64,000 bases of DNA from Streptomyces cyaneofuscatus (GTDB lineage: Bacteria > Actinomycetota > Actinomycetes > Streptomycetales > Streptomycetaceae), in contig NZ_JOEM01000015.1 in the NCBI RefSeq assembly GCF_000718135.1, forward strand, positions 1-64,000, given 5' to 3'. A model generated the notes under the pieces. That model was not told the origin of the DNA. It saw only the letters and a list, made by a program, of their open reading frames with translations, and searched no databases. The position numbers were made by a program, and so were the translations under genes. How positions within the stretch are numbered: position 1 is the stretch's first letter; each line of letters begins with the position of its first letter. This document shows positions 1 through 10,310 of this stretch, one piece after another.

Positions 1-43
1 TCGAGGTTCTTCGCTTTCGCGTTTTCCCTTTCCGGCGGTTCCA

Positions 44-49
44 ACTTTA
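44..49 (-). promoter_or_regulatory. candidate -10 box of rrn promoter (distal copy)
   Basis: Minus-strand TAAAGT inside CTGGTAAAGTTGG. No convincing TTGACA-like -35 element lies 16-18 bp upstream. The hexamer is called mainly because it recurs exactly in the second copy at 131-136. Confidence 0.45.
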
Positions 50-130
50 CCAGACTCTTTTTCGTTCCGTTTCCGGTCCGAATTCGATTTCCGGTGGCCT
101 GTGGAGTGGCCTTGCCTTTCGGCGGATCCG

Positions 131-136
131 ACTTTA
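131..136 (-). promoter_or_regulatory. candidate -10 box of rrn promoter (proximal copy)
   Basis: Minus-strand TAAAGT inside CTGATAAAGTCGGA, the second copy of the repeated block. The -35 is weak or absent, as for the other copy. Confidence 0.45.
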
Positions 137-228
137 TCAGAGATTCTGAGTCGGAATTCCCGCCCCCATCCAGGTTGTCCCCGGCGCACGAGTGCGCGCG
201 GTGCTTCCCGGTCGGGCGGAGCCGTAAA

Positions 229-280
229 CGTACTGGAGCGGGGCGCCCCGATGCAAATCGAGGGGCCCCGCTCCCGTACG
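229..280 (-). terminator. terminator downstream of rnj
   Basis: A long inverted repeat starts and ends with CGTAC/GTACG, continues with GGAGCGGGG/CCCCGCTCC and CCCC/GGGG, and closes on GAT-GCAA-ATC. Only small bulges interrupt it. It lies directly after the RNase J stop codon and before the rrn-like leader, so it should insulate the two leftward transcription units. There is no U-tract, which is common for Streptomyces terminators. Confidence 0.7.
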
Positions 281-295
281 GGCTGGTCAGGAGGG

Positions 296-1981
296 TCAGA
301 CCTCGACGACGACCGGGAGGATCATCGGGCGCCGGCGGTAGGTGTCGGAGACCCACTTGCCGACGACGCGGCGGACCATCTGCTGGAGCTGGTGGGGCTC
401 CATGACGCCGTCCTGGGCCGACTTGTCCAGGGCTTCCTGGATCTTCGGGGTGACGCCGACGAACGCGTTGTCGTCGATGCCGGAGCCCCGGGCCTGGATG
501 TGGGGGCCGCCCACGATCTTGCCGGAGGAGCTGTCGACCACGATGAAGACCGAGATGATGCCCTCGTCGCCGAGGATGCGGCGGTCCTTGAGGGAGGTCT
601 CGGTGACGTCGCCGACCGAGAGGCCGTCGACGTACACGTAACCGGCCTGGACCTTGCCGACGATCTTCGCCTTGCCGTCGATCAGGTCGACGACCACGCC
701 GTCCTCGGCGATGACGATGTGGTCCTTGGGCACGCCCGTCAGGGCTCCCAGCTCGGCGTTGGCGCGCAGGTGGCGCCATTCGCCGTGGACCGGCATCAGG
801 TTCTTCGGCTTGCAGATGTTGTAGAAGTACAGCAGCTCGCCGGCCGAGGCGTGGCCCGAGACGTGGACCTTGGCGTTGCCCTTGTGGACGACGTTGGCGC
901 CCCAGCGGGTCAGGCCGTTGATCACGCGGTAGACCGCGTTCTCATTGCCGGGGATGAGGGACGACGCCAGGATCACCGTGTCGCCGGGGACGATCCGGAT
1001 CTGGTGGTCGCGGTTGGCCATCCGGGAGAGGGCGGCCATCGGCTCGCCCTGGGAGCCCGTGCAGACCAGCACGACCTCGTCGTCCGGGAGGTCGTCGAGG
1101 GTCTTGACGTCGACGACTAGGCCCGCGGGGACCTTGAGGTAGCCGAGGTCACGGGCGATGCCCATGTTGCGGACCATGGAGCGGCCGACGAAGGCGACCC
1201 GGCGGCCGTACTCGTGGGCCGCGTCCAGGATCTGCTGGATGCGGTGCACGTGGCTGGCGAAGCTCGCCACGATGATGCGCTTCTGCGCGTTGGCGAAGAC
1301 CGTGCGCAGGACGTTGGAGATGTCCCGCTCGGGCGGTACGAAGCCGGGGACCTCGGCGTTCGTGGAGTCCGAGAGGAGGAGGTCGATGCCCTCCTCGCTC
1401 AGACGCGCGAACGCGTGGAGGTCGGTGAGCCGGCCGTCCAGCGGGAGCTGGTCCATCTTGAAGTCACCGGTGGCCACGGCCATGCCCGCGGGGGTGCGGA
1501 TCGCGACCGCGAGGGCGTCCGGGATGGAGTGGTTGACCGCGATGAACTCGCAGTCGAAGACGCCGATGCGCTCGCGCTGGCCCTCGGTGACTTCGAGGGT
1601 GTACGGGCGGATGCGGTGCTCCTGGAGCTTCGCCTCGATGAGCGCGAGGGTCAGCTTCGAGCCGATGAGCGGGATGTCCGGCTTCAGGCGCAGGAGGTAG
1701 GGCACGCCGCCGATGTGGTCCTCGTGGCCGTGCGTGAGGACGATGCCCTCGATGTCGTCCAGGCGGTCCCGGATCGTGGTGAAGTCCGGCAGGATCAGGT
1801 CGATGCCCGGCTGTTCCTCCTCGGGGAAGAGGACGCCGCAGTCGACGATGAGCAGGCGGCCGCCGTACTCGAAGACCGTCATGTTGCGGCCGATCTCGCC
1901 CAGGCCGCCGAGCGGGGTGACCCGCAGGGCGCCCTTCGGGAGCTTCGGGGGGGTGCCGAGTTCAGGGTGCGGATGGCTCAA
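296..1981 (-). CDS. rnj: ribonuclease J
   Basis: Metallo-beta-lactamase/beta-CASP ribonuclease with 5'-3' exonuclease and endonuclease activity, acting in rRNA maturation and mRNA decay in the cytoplasm. The protein is 561 residues, the length I recall for Streptomyces RNase J. The metal-binding HGHEDH motif is at about residues 84-89, with GDFKMD and SDSTNAE further on, a beta-CASP region (ASFASHVHR) and HGEWRHL near the end. The start is a TTG at 1981 preceded by AAGGAGAG at ideal spacing. A longer in-frame ATG at 2023 would add 14 unrelated residues and ignore that ribosome site. It sits just downstream of dapA on the same strand. Confidence 0.96.
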   Translation of the reverse strand: MSHPHPELGTPPKLPKGALRVTPLGGLGEIGRNMTVFEYGGRLLIVDCGVLFPEEEQPGIDLILPDFTTIRDRLDDIEGIVLTHGHEDHIGGVPYLLRLKPDIPLIGSKLTLALIEAKLQEHRIRPYTLEVTEGQRERIGVFDCEFIAVNHSIPDALAVAIRTPAGMAVATGDFKMDQLPLDGRLTDLHAFARLSEEGIDLLLSDSTNAEVPGFVPPERDISNVLRTVFANAQKRIIVASFASHVHRIQQILDAAHEYGRRVAFVGRSMVRNMGIARDLGYLKVPAGLVVDVKTLDDLPDDEVVLVCTGSQGEPMAALSRMANRDHQIRIVPGDTVILASSLIPGNENAVYRVINGLTRWGANVVHKGNAKVHVSGHASAGELLYFYNICKPKNLMPVHGEWRHLRANAELGALTGVPKDHIVIAEDGVVVDLIDGKAKIVGKVQAGYVYVDGLSVGDVTETSLKDRRILGDEGIISVFIVVDSSSGKIVGGPHIQARGSGIDDNAFVGVTPKIQEALDKSAQDGVMEPHQLQQMVRRVVGKWVSDTYRRRPMILPVVVEV

Positions 1982-2120
1982 AAGACTCTCCTTAACCACA
2001 CGCGCCACGTACCGCTGAGGCACGTGGCGCGCATGTCATTCGTGCACTTGCTGTTGTCTTGGGGTCGTGCTCTCGCGAGGTGCCTCGCTCGTTCTCTTCA
2101 TTCAGTTGTGAAGTCTGTGG

Positions 2121-3020
2121 TTACAGCTGTACCCCGCCGGCGGCCAGGTCGATCTTGAGCTGGGCCGTCTCCTGGGCGGTGAGTTCCACCAGGGGCAGGC
2201 GCAGCGGTCCGGCCGGGAGGCCCTGGAGCGTCAGCGCGGCCTTGGTGGTGATCACGCCCTGGGTGCGGAACATGCCGGTGAAGACCGGGAGCAGCTTCTG
2301 GTGGATCTCGGTGGCCTTCTGGACGTCGCCGCCCAGGTGCGCCTCGATCAGGGCCCGCAGGTCCGGGGTGACCACGTGGCCGACGACGGAGACGAAGCCG
2401 ACCGCGCCGACGGAGAGGAGCGGGAGGTTGAGCATGTCGTCGCCGGAGTACCAGGCGAGGCCGGACTGGGCGATGGCCCAGCTGGCGCGGCCCAGGTCTC
2501 CCTTGGCGTCCTTGTTGGCGACGATCCGCGGGTGGTCGGCCAGCCGTACGAGGGTCTCGGTGTCGATCGGGACCCCGCTGCGGCCGGGGATGTCGTACAG
2601 CATCACGGGCAGGCCCGTGGAGTCGGCGATGGCCGTGAAGTGACGCAGGAGGCCTTCCTGCGGCGGCTTGTTGTAGTACGGCGTGACGGCGAGGAGCCCG
2701 TGGGCGCCGGTGCGCTCGGCGGTGCGGGCCAGGTCGACGCTGTGGCGGGTGTCATTGGTGCCGATGCCGGCGACGACGTGCGCCCGGTCTCCGACCGCTT
2801 CGAGCACCGCCCGTACGAGCTGGTCCTTCTCCGCGTCACTGGTCGTCGGGGACTCACCGGTGGTGCCGTTGACGATCAGTCCGTCGTTGCCTGCGTCCAC
2901 CAGATGGGCGGCGAGCCGCTGGGCGCCGTCGAGGTCGAGAGCGCCGTCCGCCGTGAAGGGCGTGACCATAGCGGTGAGGACCCGCCCGAAGGGGGTCTGC
3001 GGAGTGGAGATCGGAGCCAT
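2121..3020 (-). CDS. dapA: 4-hydroxy-tetrahydrodipicolinate synthase
   Basis: Condenses pyruvate with aspartate semialdehyde in the first committed step of the diaminopimelate/lysine pathway (cytoplasm). The 299-residue TIM barrel shows NGTTGE, Tyr at about 142 in MLYDIPGR, and the Schiff-base Lys at about 170 in ANKDAKGD. The start chosen is ATG at 3020. An in-frame GTG at 3029 would add three residues including a rare TTA leucine codon and has no better ribosome site; neither start has a strong Shine-Dalgarno. dapB lies about 3 kb to the right on the same strand, so the window holds two DAP-pathway genes in separate transcription units. Confidence 0.96.
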   Translation of the reverse strand: MAPISTPQTPFGRVLTAMVTPFTADGALDLDGAQRLAAHLVDAGNDGLIVNGTTGESPTTSDAEKDQLVRAVLEAVGDRAHVVAGIGTNDTRHSVDLARTAERTGAHGLLAVTPYYNKPPQEGLLRHFTAIADSTGLPVMLYDIPGRSGVPIDTETLVRLADHPRIVANKDAKGDLGRASWAIAQSGLAWYSGDDMLNLPLLSVGAVGFVSVVGHVVTPDLRALIEAHLGGDVQKATEIHQKLLPVFTGMFRTQGVITTKAALTLQGLPAGPLRLPLVELTAQETAQLKIDLAAGGVQL

Positions 3021-3081
3021 GGGTAACACGCTACTCGCTGCTCAGCGCGTGGTCCCCCCTCGGGGGGACGGGGAAGAGGAG

Positions 3082-3119
3082 CCCGGCACTGCCTGCTCGG
3101 GGGTTCAAGCAGTGCCGGG
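3082..3119 (-). terminator. terminator downstream of thyX
   Basis: A perfect 11-bp inverted repeat (CCCGGCACTGC / GCAGTGCCGGG) with a 16-nt loop lies between the thyX stop and the dapA start. It should end thyX transcripts before dapA. Confidence 0.75.
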
Positions 3120-3172
3120 TCCGTTTGATCAGCCTAGATGAACTTCTCGAAACGCCGCAATACGGACACCGC

Positions 3173-3910
3173 TTACGGGGCTACTCGTCCATTTTTGTTG
3201 AAGGCCGCATGAGTGAGCGGCATGAGCTGCGCCCAGTGGGCTTCCATCTGCTCGCCGACCATCTCGATCTCGCGCTGCGGGAAGGACGGGACCTTCGCCA
3301 GCTCGTGCTGGGTGCGCAGGCCGAGGAAGTGCATCAGGGAGCGTGCGTTGCACGTGGCGTACATCGTCGAGAAGAGGCCGACCGGGAGGACCGCGCGGGC
3401 CACCTCGCGGGCCACGCCGGCCGCGAGCATCTCCTGGTAGGCCGCGTAGGAGGCCCGGTAGGAGTCTTCCATCGCACGGGTGGTGAGGTCGTACTGCTCC
3501 TCGGTGCCCTCGACGAACTCGTACTTGCCGGGGCGGCCCTGCTGGACGAGCTTGCGGGAGGTTCCGGGGACGTAGAAGACCGGCTCCAGCTCCCTGTAGC
3601 GGCCCGATTCCTCGTTGTACGACCAGCCCACACGGTGCCGCATGAACTCGCGGAACACGAAGATCGGGGCGCTGATGAAGAAGGTCATCGAGTTGTGCTC
3701 GAACGGGCTGCCGTGCCGGTCCCGCATGAGGTAGTTGATCAGCCCCTTGGACCGCTCCGGGTCCTTGGTGACCTCTTCCAGCGACTGCTCGCCGGCGGTG
3801 GAGACCCGGGCGGCGAAGAGCACGTCCGCGTCGCCCGCTGCGCTTTTCACCAGGTCAACGGTGACATCGCTGCGGAAATGGGGCTTTGCGGGTTCGGGGG
3901 TGTCGGTCAC
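3173..3910 (-). CDS. thyX: flavin-dependent thymidylate synthase ThyX
   Basis: Makes dTMP from dUMP using FAD, NADPH and methylenetetrahydrofolate. The 245-residue product carries the ThyX signature around residues 91-104 (RHRVGWSYNEESGR, the RHRX7S class motif) plus SLMHFLGLR near the C-terminus. The start is a GTG at 3910 with GGAAGGA about 10 nt upstream. The open frame extends 56 codons further, but that extension has no family similarity that I recognise. A terminator follows at 3082-3119, and dapA lies downstream on the same strand. Confidence 0.95.
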   Translation of the reverse strand: MTDTPEPAKPHFRSDVTVDLVKSAAGDADVLFAARVSTAGEQSLEEVTKDPERSKGLINYLMRDRHGSPFEHNSMTFFISAPIFVFREFMRHRVGWSYNEESGRYRELEPVFYVPGTSRKLVQQGRPGKYEFVEGTEEQYDLTTRAMEDSYRASYAAYQEMLAAGVAREVARAVLPVGLFSTMYATCNARSLMHFLGLRTQHELAKVPSFPQREIEMVGEQMEAHWAQLMPLTHAAFNKNGRVAP

Positions 3911-4107
3911 CGGCGGGGGTCCTTCCAGGGGCGGCGCTCGGGCGGCGACCACTTTACGGGCCGGGTGGGTGACGCATGCACGCGGCGGCGTCGGGCAGCC
4001 GTTCGTGGAGTCCGTCCAAAAAGTACGGCGATTCGGGCACCGATCCGGCCGTTCGTACGTCTGACTCATTAGCAGCACCCGCCACTGAGATCAAGGAGAG
4101 TTTCCTC

Positions 4108-4347
4108 ATGTTCCGCCGGCGTGAATCCGTCCCGTTCTCGTTCGTCGCCGAGGCCGACCGATTCCGCAGTAATGTCACTCCCCCTCCCGCCCCCCGTGCC
4201 AGCGTTCCCGAGCTGCTGGGGCGCTCCCTCGTCGGGCTGACCGTGGTCGCCGGGCTCGTGGGGTCGCTGCTGCTGGGTCTTCCGGCGCTCGACTCCGGGC
4301 AGTCCGCCTCGCAGGGCAAGCAGTCCGAGGCGTCGCAGGGCCGCTGA
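4108..4347 (+). CDS. small single-span membrane protein, unknown function
   Basis: I do not recognise a named family. The 79-residue protein has a basic N-terminus (MFRRRESV), a proline-rich stretch, one clear transmembrane helix at about residues 33-54 (SLVGLTVVAGLVGSLLLG) and a short Ser/Gln-rich tail. The ATG at 4108 follows AAGGAGAG at ideal spacing, so translation is credible and the longer upstream frame is not. It is divergent from thyX and is followed, after a tandem-repeat-containing gap, by another rightward membrane-protein gene. Confidence 0.75.
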   Translation: MFRRRESVPFSFVAEADRFRSNVTPPPAPRASVPELLGRSLVGLTVVAGLVGSLLLGLPALDSGQSASQGKQSEASQGR

Positions 4348-4386
4348 CTCCCGCCCCGGGGCCGTTGAGTCCCGCCCCGGGGCCGC
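4345..4386. repeat. 21-bp tandem duplication after the small membrane-protein gene
   Basis: Two adjacent 21-bp units (TGACTCCCGCCCCGGGGCCG then TGAGTCCCGCCCCGGGGCCG, each plus one base) start at the stop codon of the preceding gene. Each unit contains the palindrome CCCCGGGG. It could contribute to termination but has no classic hairpin layout. Confidence 0.7.
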
Positions 4387-4488
4387 TGGACTTACTCGTA
4401 CGGACCCCCTGGGGTGGTCTGTTCGGGGGCGGCCTCGGTAGCCTCACCGGGCACAGCAATCGAGCGTGCTTGTGAGTGAGGATGAGTC

Positions 4489-5040
4489 GTGCCCCTGCCC
4501 TTTCTGACGGCCGACCGCGCATTCGATGCGAGCGCGGAGGACGTTGCGCTGCCGTTCGACGACCACGACAGCTGGCGGCGGCCCTACCGCCCCGGCCCGT
4601 GGCGGGTCGCGGCGGCGGCCGGTCAGCTGCTGCTGGCCTCGTTCGTTCTGCTCGCGGCGATGATCATCGCTTTCGCCGGAGCGCCTTCCGGGGCCCTGGT
4701 CTGTCTGCTGCTGGCCGGCGCGCTGATCGGTGCCGCTCTGCGGCTCCTGCGGGTCGGTGCGTGGGTGAGCCGGCACGGTGTGCGGCGCGTGGGGTTCTTC
4801 CGGACCACCACGGTGCCGTGGGGGGCCACCGCCTCCGTCCGTACGGTCCAGCAGCCCGTCAAGTGGCTGGGGCTGCCCCGTACGGTGCAGGGCCAGGCGC
4901 TGGTCGTGGTCCGGCAGAACGGTGAGACCCTGCCGCCGCTGGCCTCCGACCACAACGCGGACTTCCTCGGGCGCGAGGAGGCGTTCGAGCGGGCCACGGA
5001 TGCGGTGGAGGCTTGGGCGGATGAGTATCGGCACGGGTAG
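4489..5040 (+). CDS. PH-domain-like membrane protein, unknown function
   Basis: A 183-residue protein with a soluble N-terminal part, two adjacent hydrophobic helices at about residues 39-85 and a C-terminal soluble portion whose beta-rich pattern (RHGVRRVGFFRTTTVPWG...LVVVRQNGE) resembles bacterial PH domains that follow paired transmembrane helices. The GTG start at 4489 is preceded by a GAGGA ribosome site. An ATG at 4482 is in another frame. The gene converges on the leftward gene at 5152, with a strong bidirectional hairpin between them. The family assignment is by pattern only. Confidence 0.75.
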   Translation: MPLPFLTADRAFDASAEDVALPFDDHDSWRRPYRPGPWRVAAAAGQLLLASFVLLAAMIIAFAGAPSGALVCLLLAGALIGAALRLLRVGAWVSRHGVRRVGFFRTTTVPWGATASVRTVQQPVKWLGLPRTVQGQALVVVRQNGETLPPLASDHNADFLGREEAFERATDAVEAWADEYRHG

Positions 5041-5053
5041 CCGTGCCGCCGTT

Positions 5054-5102
5054 TACGCAGGTGAGCCCGGGGCCGTTGGTCGGTCCCGGGCTCACCTGCG
5101 TA
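5054..5102. terminator. bidirectional terminator between convergent genes
   Basis: An almost perfect 18-bp inverted repeat (TACGCAGGTGAGCCCGGG and its complement) with a 13-nt loop lies between two convergent genes. Confidence 0.85.
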
Positions 5103-5116
5103 CAGGCGGGAAAGAT

Positions 5117-5172
5117 GTCCTCAATCGCCGGACGGGCTTGATTTGGTGTCCTCAGACGCCGGACGGGCTGGA
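5117..5172. repeat. two copies of a dispersed Streptomyces intergenic repeat
   Basis: Two 25-bp units, at 5117-5141 and 5148-5172, share GTCCTCARWCGCCGGACGGGCT. From memory this is an abundant short intergenic repeat in Streptomyces genomes. The second copy runs into the 3' end of the leftward gene at 5152, so it supplies that protein's last residues (SSPSGV). Confidence 0.65.
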
Positions 5173-5622
5173 GGGAGCGGGCTGGCTGGAGCGGTGCAGG
5201 GCGATCGCCCTCTGCATGGCCTTGCGGGCCCTCGGGGTGTCCCTTGCGTCCTGGTAGGCCACCGCCAGCCGGAACCAGGCGCGCCAGTCGTCCGGGGCGT
5301 CCTCCGTCTCCTCGCGGCGCTTGGTGAAGACCGCGTCGGCGGCGTCCCGGTCGATGCGGCCGGACGGGGTGCGGAGCAGGTCGTCGACCGGGAGGCCGCC
5401 CTCCGCGTCCAGTTCGGCGGCCAGGGCGTTGGCGCGTCGGGCGAACTGGGTGTTCTTCCAGAGGAACCAGACGCCGATCACCGGCAGGATCAGCACGGCT
5501 ACGCCGAACGTGACCGTGAGCAGCGTGCCGTGGCGGATGAGCATCAGGCCGCGGCCGCCGACCAGGACGAAGTAGAAGACCAGGACGGCGGCGGTGACGA
5601 AGTAGGTGATCTTTGCGCGCAT
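5152..5622 (-). CDS. membrane protein with C-terminal TPR-like helices, unknown function
   Basis: A 156-residue product with two transmembrane helices at about residues 5-25 and 33-55 (YFVTAAVLVFYFVLVGG; LLTVTFGVAVLILPVIGVWFLW), then a cytoplasmic part with a helical repeat reminiscent of one TPR unit (DDWRAWFRLAVAYQDARD... ARKAMQRAIAL). It lies 11 bp downstream of dapB on the same strand and is probably co-transcribed with it. Its last codons overlap a dispersed intergenic repeat, suggesting the original C-terminus was altered. I cannot assign a function. Confidence 0.8.
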   Translation of the reverse strand: MRAKITYFVTAAVLVFYFVLVGGRGLMLIRHGTLLTVTFGVAVLILPVIGVWFLWKNTQFARRANALAAELDAEGGLPVDDLLRTPSGRIDRDAADAVFTKRREETEDAPDDWRAWFRLAVAYQDARDTPRARKAMQRAIALHRSSQPAPSSPSGV

Positions 5623-5633
5623 GGTGGGCTCAG

Positions 5634-7787
<2,154 letters not shown>

Positions 7788-7791
<4 letters not shown>

Positions 7792-10001
7792 TTGTCGGTG
7801 TCGTCCTTCGTCTCGTCCTCTTCACCCTCGATGACGGGGATGAGGGAGAGCTTGCCGCGGGAGTCGATCTCGGCGATCTCGACCTGGACCTTGGCGCCGA
7901 CGCCGAGCACGTCCTCGACGTTCTCCACGCGCTTGCCACCGGCGAGCTTGCGGATCTGCGAGATGTGCAGCAGGCCGTCCTTGCCCGGCATGAGCGAGAC
8001 GAACGCGCCGAAGGTGGTCGTCTTGACGACCGTACCCAGGTAGCGCTCGCCGACCTCCGGCATGGTCGGGTTGGCGATGGCGTTGATCGTGGCGCGGGCG
8101 GCCTCGGCCTGCGAGCCCTGCTGCGCACCGATGTAGATCGTGCCGTCGTCCTCGATCGTGATGTCGGCGCCGGTGTCCTCCTGGATCTGGTTGATCATCT
8201 TGCCCTTGGGGCCGATGACCTCACCGATCTTGTCCACGGGGATCTTGACCGTGATGATCCGCGGGGCGTTCGGGGACATCTCGTCCGGGACGTCGATGGC
8301 CTCGTTCATGACGTCCAGGATGTGCAGACGCGCGTCACGGGCCTGCTTCAGCGCGGCGGCCAGGACCGAGGCGGGGATGCCGTCGAGCTTGGTGTCGAGC
8401 TGGAGCGCGGTCACGAACTGCTTCGTACCGGCGACCTTGAAGTCCATGTCGCCGAAGGCGTCCTCCGCACCGAGGATGTCGGTGAGGGCGACGTAGTGGG
8501 TCTTGCCGTCGATCTCCTGCGAGATCAGGCCCATGGCGATACCGGCGACGGCGGCCTTGAGGGGCACACCGGCGTTCAGCAGAGACATGGTGGAGGCGCA
8601 GACCGAGCCCATGGACGTCGAGCCGTTGGAGCCCAGCGCCTCGGAGACCTGGCGGATCGCGTAGGGGAACTCCTCGCGCGACGGCAGCACCGGCACGATG
8701 GCGCGCTCGGCGAGCGCTCCGTGGCCGATCTCGCGGCGCTTGGGCGAGCCCACGCGGCCGGTCTCGCCGACGGAGTACGGCGGGAAGTTGTAGTTGTGCA
8801 TGTAGCGCTTGCGGGTCACCGGGGAGAGGGTGTCCAGCTGCTGCTCCATACGGAGCATGTTCAGGGTGGTGACGCCCAGGATCTGGGTCTCGCCACGCTC
8901 GAACAGCGCCGAGCCGTGCACGCGCGGGATGGCCTCGACCTCGGCGGCGAGCGTACGGATGTCCGTGACGCCACGGCCGTCGATGCGGACCTTGTCCTTG
9001 ATGACGCGCTCGCGGACCAGCTTCTTGGTCAGCGCGCGGTACGCGGCGGAGATCTCCTTCTCGCGGCCCTCGAAGGCCGGGAGCAGCTTCTCGGCGGCGA
9101 TCTCCTTGACGCGGTCCAGCTCGGCCTCGCGGTCCTGCTTGCCGGCGATGGTGAGCGCCTGCGTCAGCTCGGAGGTGACGGCCTTGGAGAGCGCCTCGAA
9201 GACGTCGTCCTGGTAGTCGAGGAAGACCGGGAACTCGCCGACCGGCTTGGCGGCCTTGGAGGCGAGGTCGGACTGGGCCTTGCAGAGCGCCTTGATGAAG
9301 GGCTTCGCGGCGTCCAGACCGGCGGCGACGATCTCCTCGGTGGGAGCCTCGGCGCCGTCCTTGACGAGCTGGATGGTCTTCTCGGTGGCCTCGGCCTCGA
9401 CCATCATGATCGCGACGTCGCCGTCCTCCAGGACGCGACCGGCGACGACCATGTCGAAGACGGCGTCCTCGAGCTCGGTGTGCGTCGGGAACGCGACCCA
9501 CTGGCCCTTGATCAGGGCGACGCGGGTGGCGCCGATCGGGCCGGAGAAGGGCAGGCCAGCCAGGATCGTGGAGCAGGAGGCGGCGTTGATCGCGACCACG
9601 TCGTACAGGTGGTCGGGGTTGAGCGCCATGATCGTCTCGACGATCTGGATCTCGTTGCGCAGGCCCTTCTTGAAGGAGGGGCGCAGCGGGCGGTCGATCA
9701 GGCGGCAGGTGAGGATCGCGTCCTCGGAGGGCCGGCCCTCACGGCGGAAGAAGGAGCCGGGGATCTTGCCGGCCGCGTACTGCCGCTCCTCGACGTCCAC
9801 CGTGAGGGGGAAGAAGTCGAGGTTCTCCTTGGGCCGCTTGGAAGCGGTGGTGGCCGACAGCACCATGGTGTCGTCGTCCAGGTACGCGACGGCGGAGCCG
9901 GCGGCCTGCTTGGCCAGGCGGCCCGTCTCGAAGCGGATGGTGCGGGTGCCGAAGGTTCCGTTGTCGATAACGGCCTCGGCGTAGTGGGTCTCGTTCTCCA
10001 C
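7788..10001 (-). CDS. pnp: polyribonucleotide nucleotidyltransferase (PNPase)
   Basis: Trimeric phosphorolytic 3'-5' exoribonuclease; in Streptomyces it also acts as an RNA 3'-polyribonucleotide polymerase. The protein has two RNase PH domains ([10 protein letters not shown] early; [11 protein letters not shown] in the second), a KH domain with VIGPKGK near residue 600, and a C-terminal S1 domain ([18 protein letters not shown]). I chose the GTG at 10001 (737 residues) because GGAG lies 9 nt upstream. The ATG at 10016 adds MEKSL without a usable ribosome site. It follows rpsO on the same strand and overlaps the M16 gene by 4 bp. Confidence 0.96.
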
Positions 10002-10105
10002 TAGTGATTTCTCCATACTCGTCGTCTTTCGTCCTGCCGCCCGTATGGCGGAGGACGGTGCGGGAGAAGCGCACCGTGTGTGCGGGCCGGTCTTCGATCG
10101 AAGCT

Positions 10106-10123
10106 CCCGGGCATGTTCCCGGG
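10106..10123 (-). promoter_or_regulatory. hairpin in the rpsO-pnp spacer, candidate RNase III/autoregulatory site
   Basis: The 309-bp spacer between rpsO and pnp contains a GC-only stem (CCCGGG, 6-nt loop, CCCGGG), flanked by TTCGATCGAA and by weaker outer complementarity out to about 10089-10140. In Streptomyces the rpsO-pnp spacer is known to carry an RNase III-processed stem-loop and a separate pnp promoter. Matching that structure to this hairpin is inference. Confidence 0.4.
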
Positions 10124-10262
10124 GGCCACTACCGAGGACCGGCGGCGGCGTCGCTGCGCCTCTCCCTCGTATCCCTCGTACTCGTACTGCGGTGGTGCGG
10201 TGTTACAGGTGTTCCGGTGTCCAGGTTACTGAGCTTGACACCGGTCGCGCACGTACGGCAAA

Positions 10263-10296
10263 GGGAGCGGTCCCCTCAGACGCGGGAACCGCTCCC
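10263..10296 (-). terminator. terminator/attenuator after rpsO
   Basis: Inverted repeat GGGAGCGGT / ACCGCTCCC with an inner CCC/GGG pairing, 15 bp past the rpsO stop. On the transcribed strand it is followed by CTTTG. Read-through into pnp is expected from the known organisation of this locus. Confidence 0.75.
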
Positions 10297-10310
10297 TCTC
10301 CACGGCGTAC

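Larger units (their letters stand above)
1..228 (-). promoter_or_regulatory. probable rRNA operon promoter/leader region (16S lies off the left edge)
   Basis: No CDS is credible here. Read on the minus strand, the stretch has two copies of a CTGRTAAAGTYGG block 87 bp apart, each followed by a GGAWCCGCCGRAAGG-type segment and then purine-rich GAAAGG/GCGAAAGCG runs. That arrangement is, from memory, the look of the tandem-promoter leaders of Streptomyces rrn operons, which precede 16S rRNA by a few hundred bases. Transcription would run leftward, out of the window. The segment is clearly less GC-rich than its surroundings. What is seen is the repeat and its composition; the rrn identity is recalled and inferred, since the 16S gene is not in view. 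Confidence 0.65.

Noticed and set aside
101..1120. Long rightward open frames opposite rnj (339 codons) and similar frames opposite dapA and thyX
   Set aside because: They are antisense shadows of clear genes, rich in Asp/Val/Arg runs caused by third-position GC, with no ribosome site or motif.
3021..3029. Upstream GTG start for dapA containing a TTA codon (possible bldA control)
   Set aside because: The extension adds only three residues, has no ribosome site, and homologues I recall start at MAPIS. No TTA dependence is claimed.
7965..10004. 679-codon rightward frame opposite pnp
   Set aside because: Shadow of pnp; repetitive Asp/Leu/Gly/Val composition and no start context. PNPase on the other strand is unambiguous.
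10002..10016. ATG at 10016 as the pnp start
   Set aside because: The GTG at 10001 has a properly spaced GGAG, formed by the codons of the longer version, and gives the expected N-terminus.
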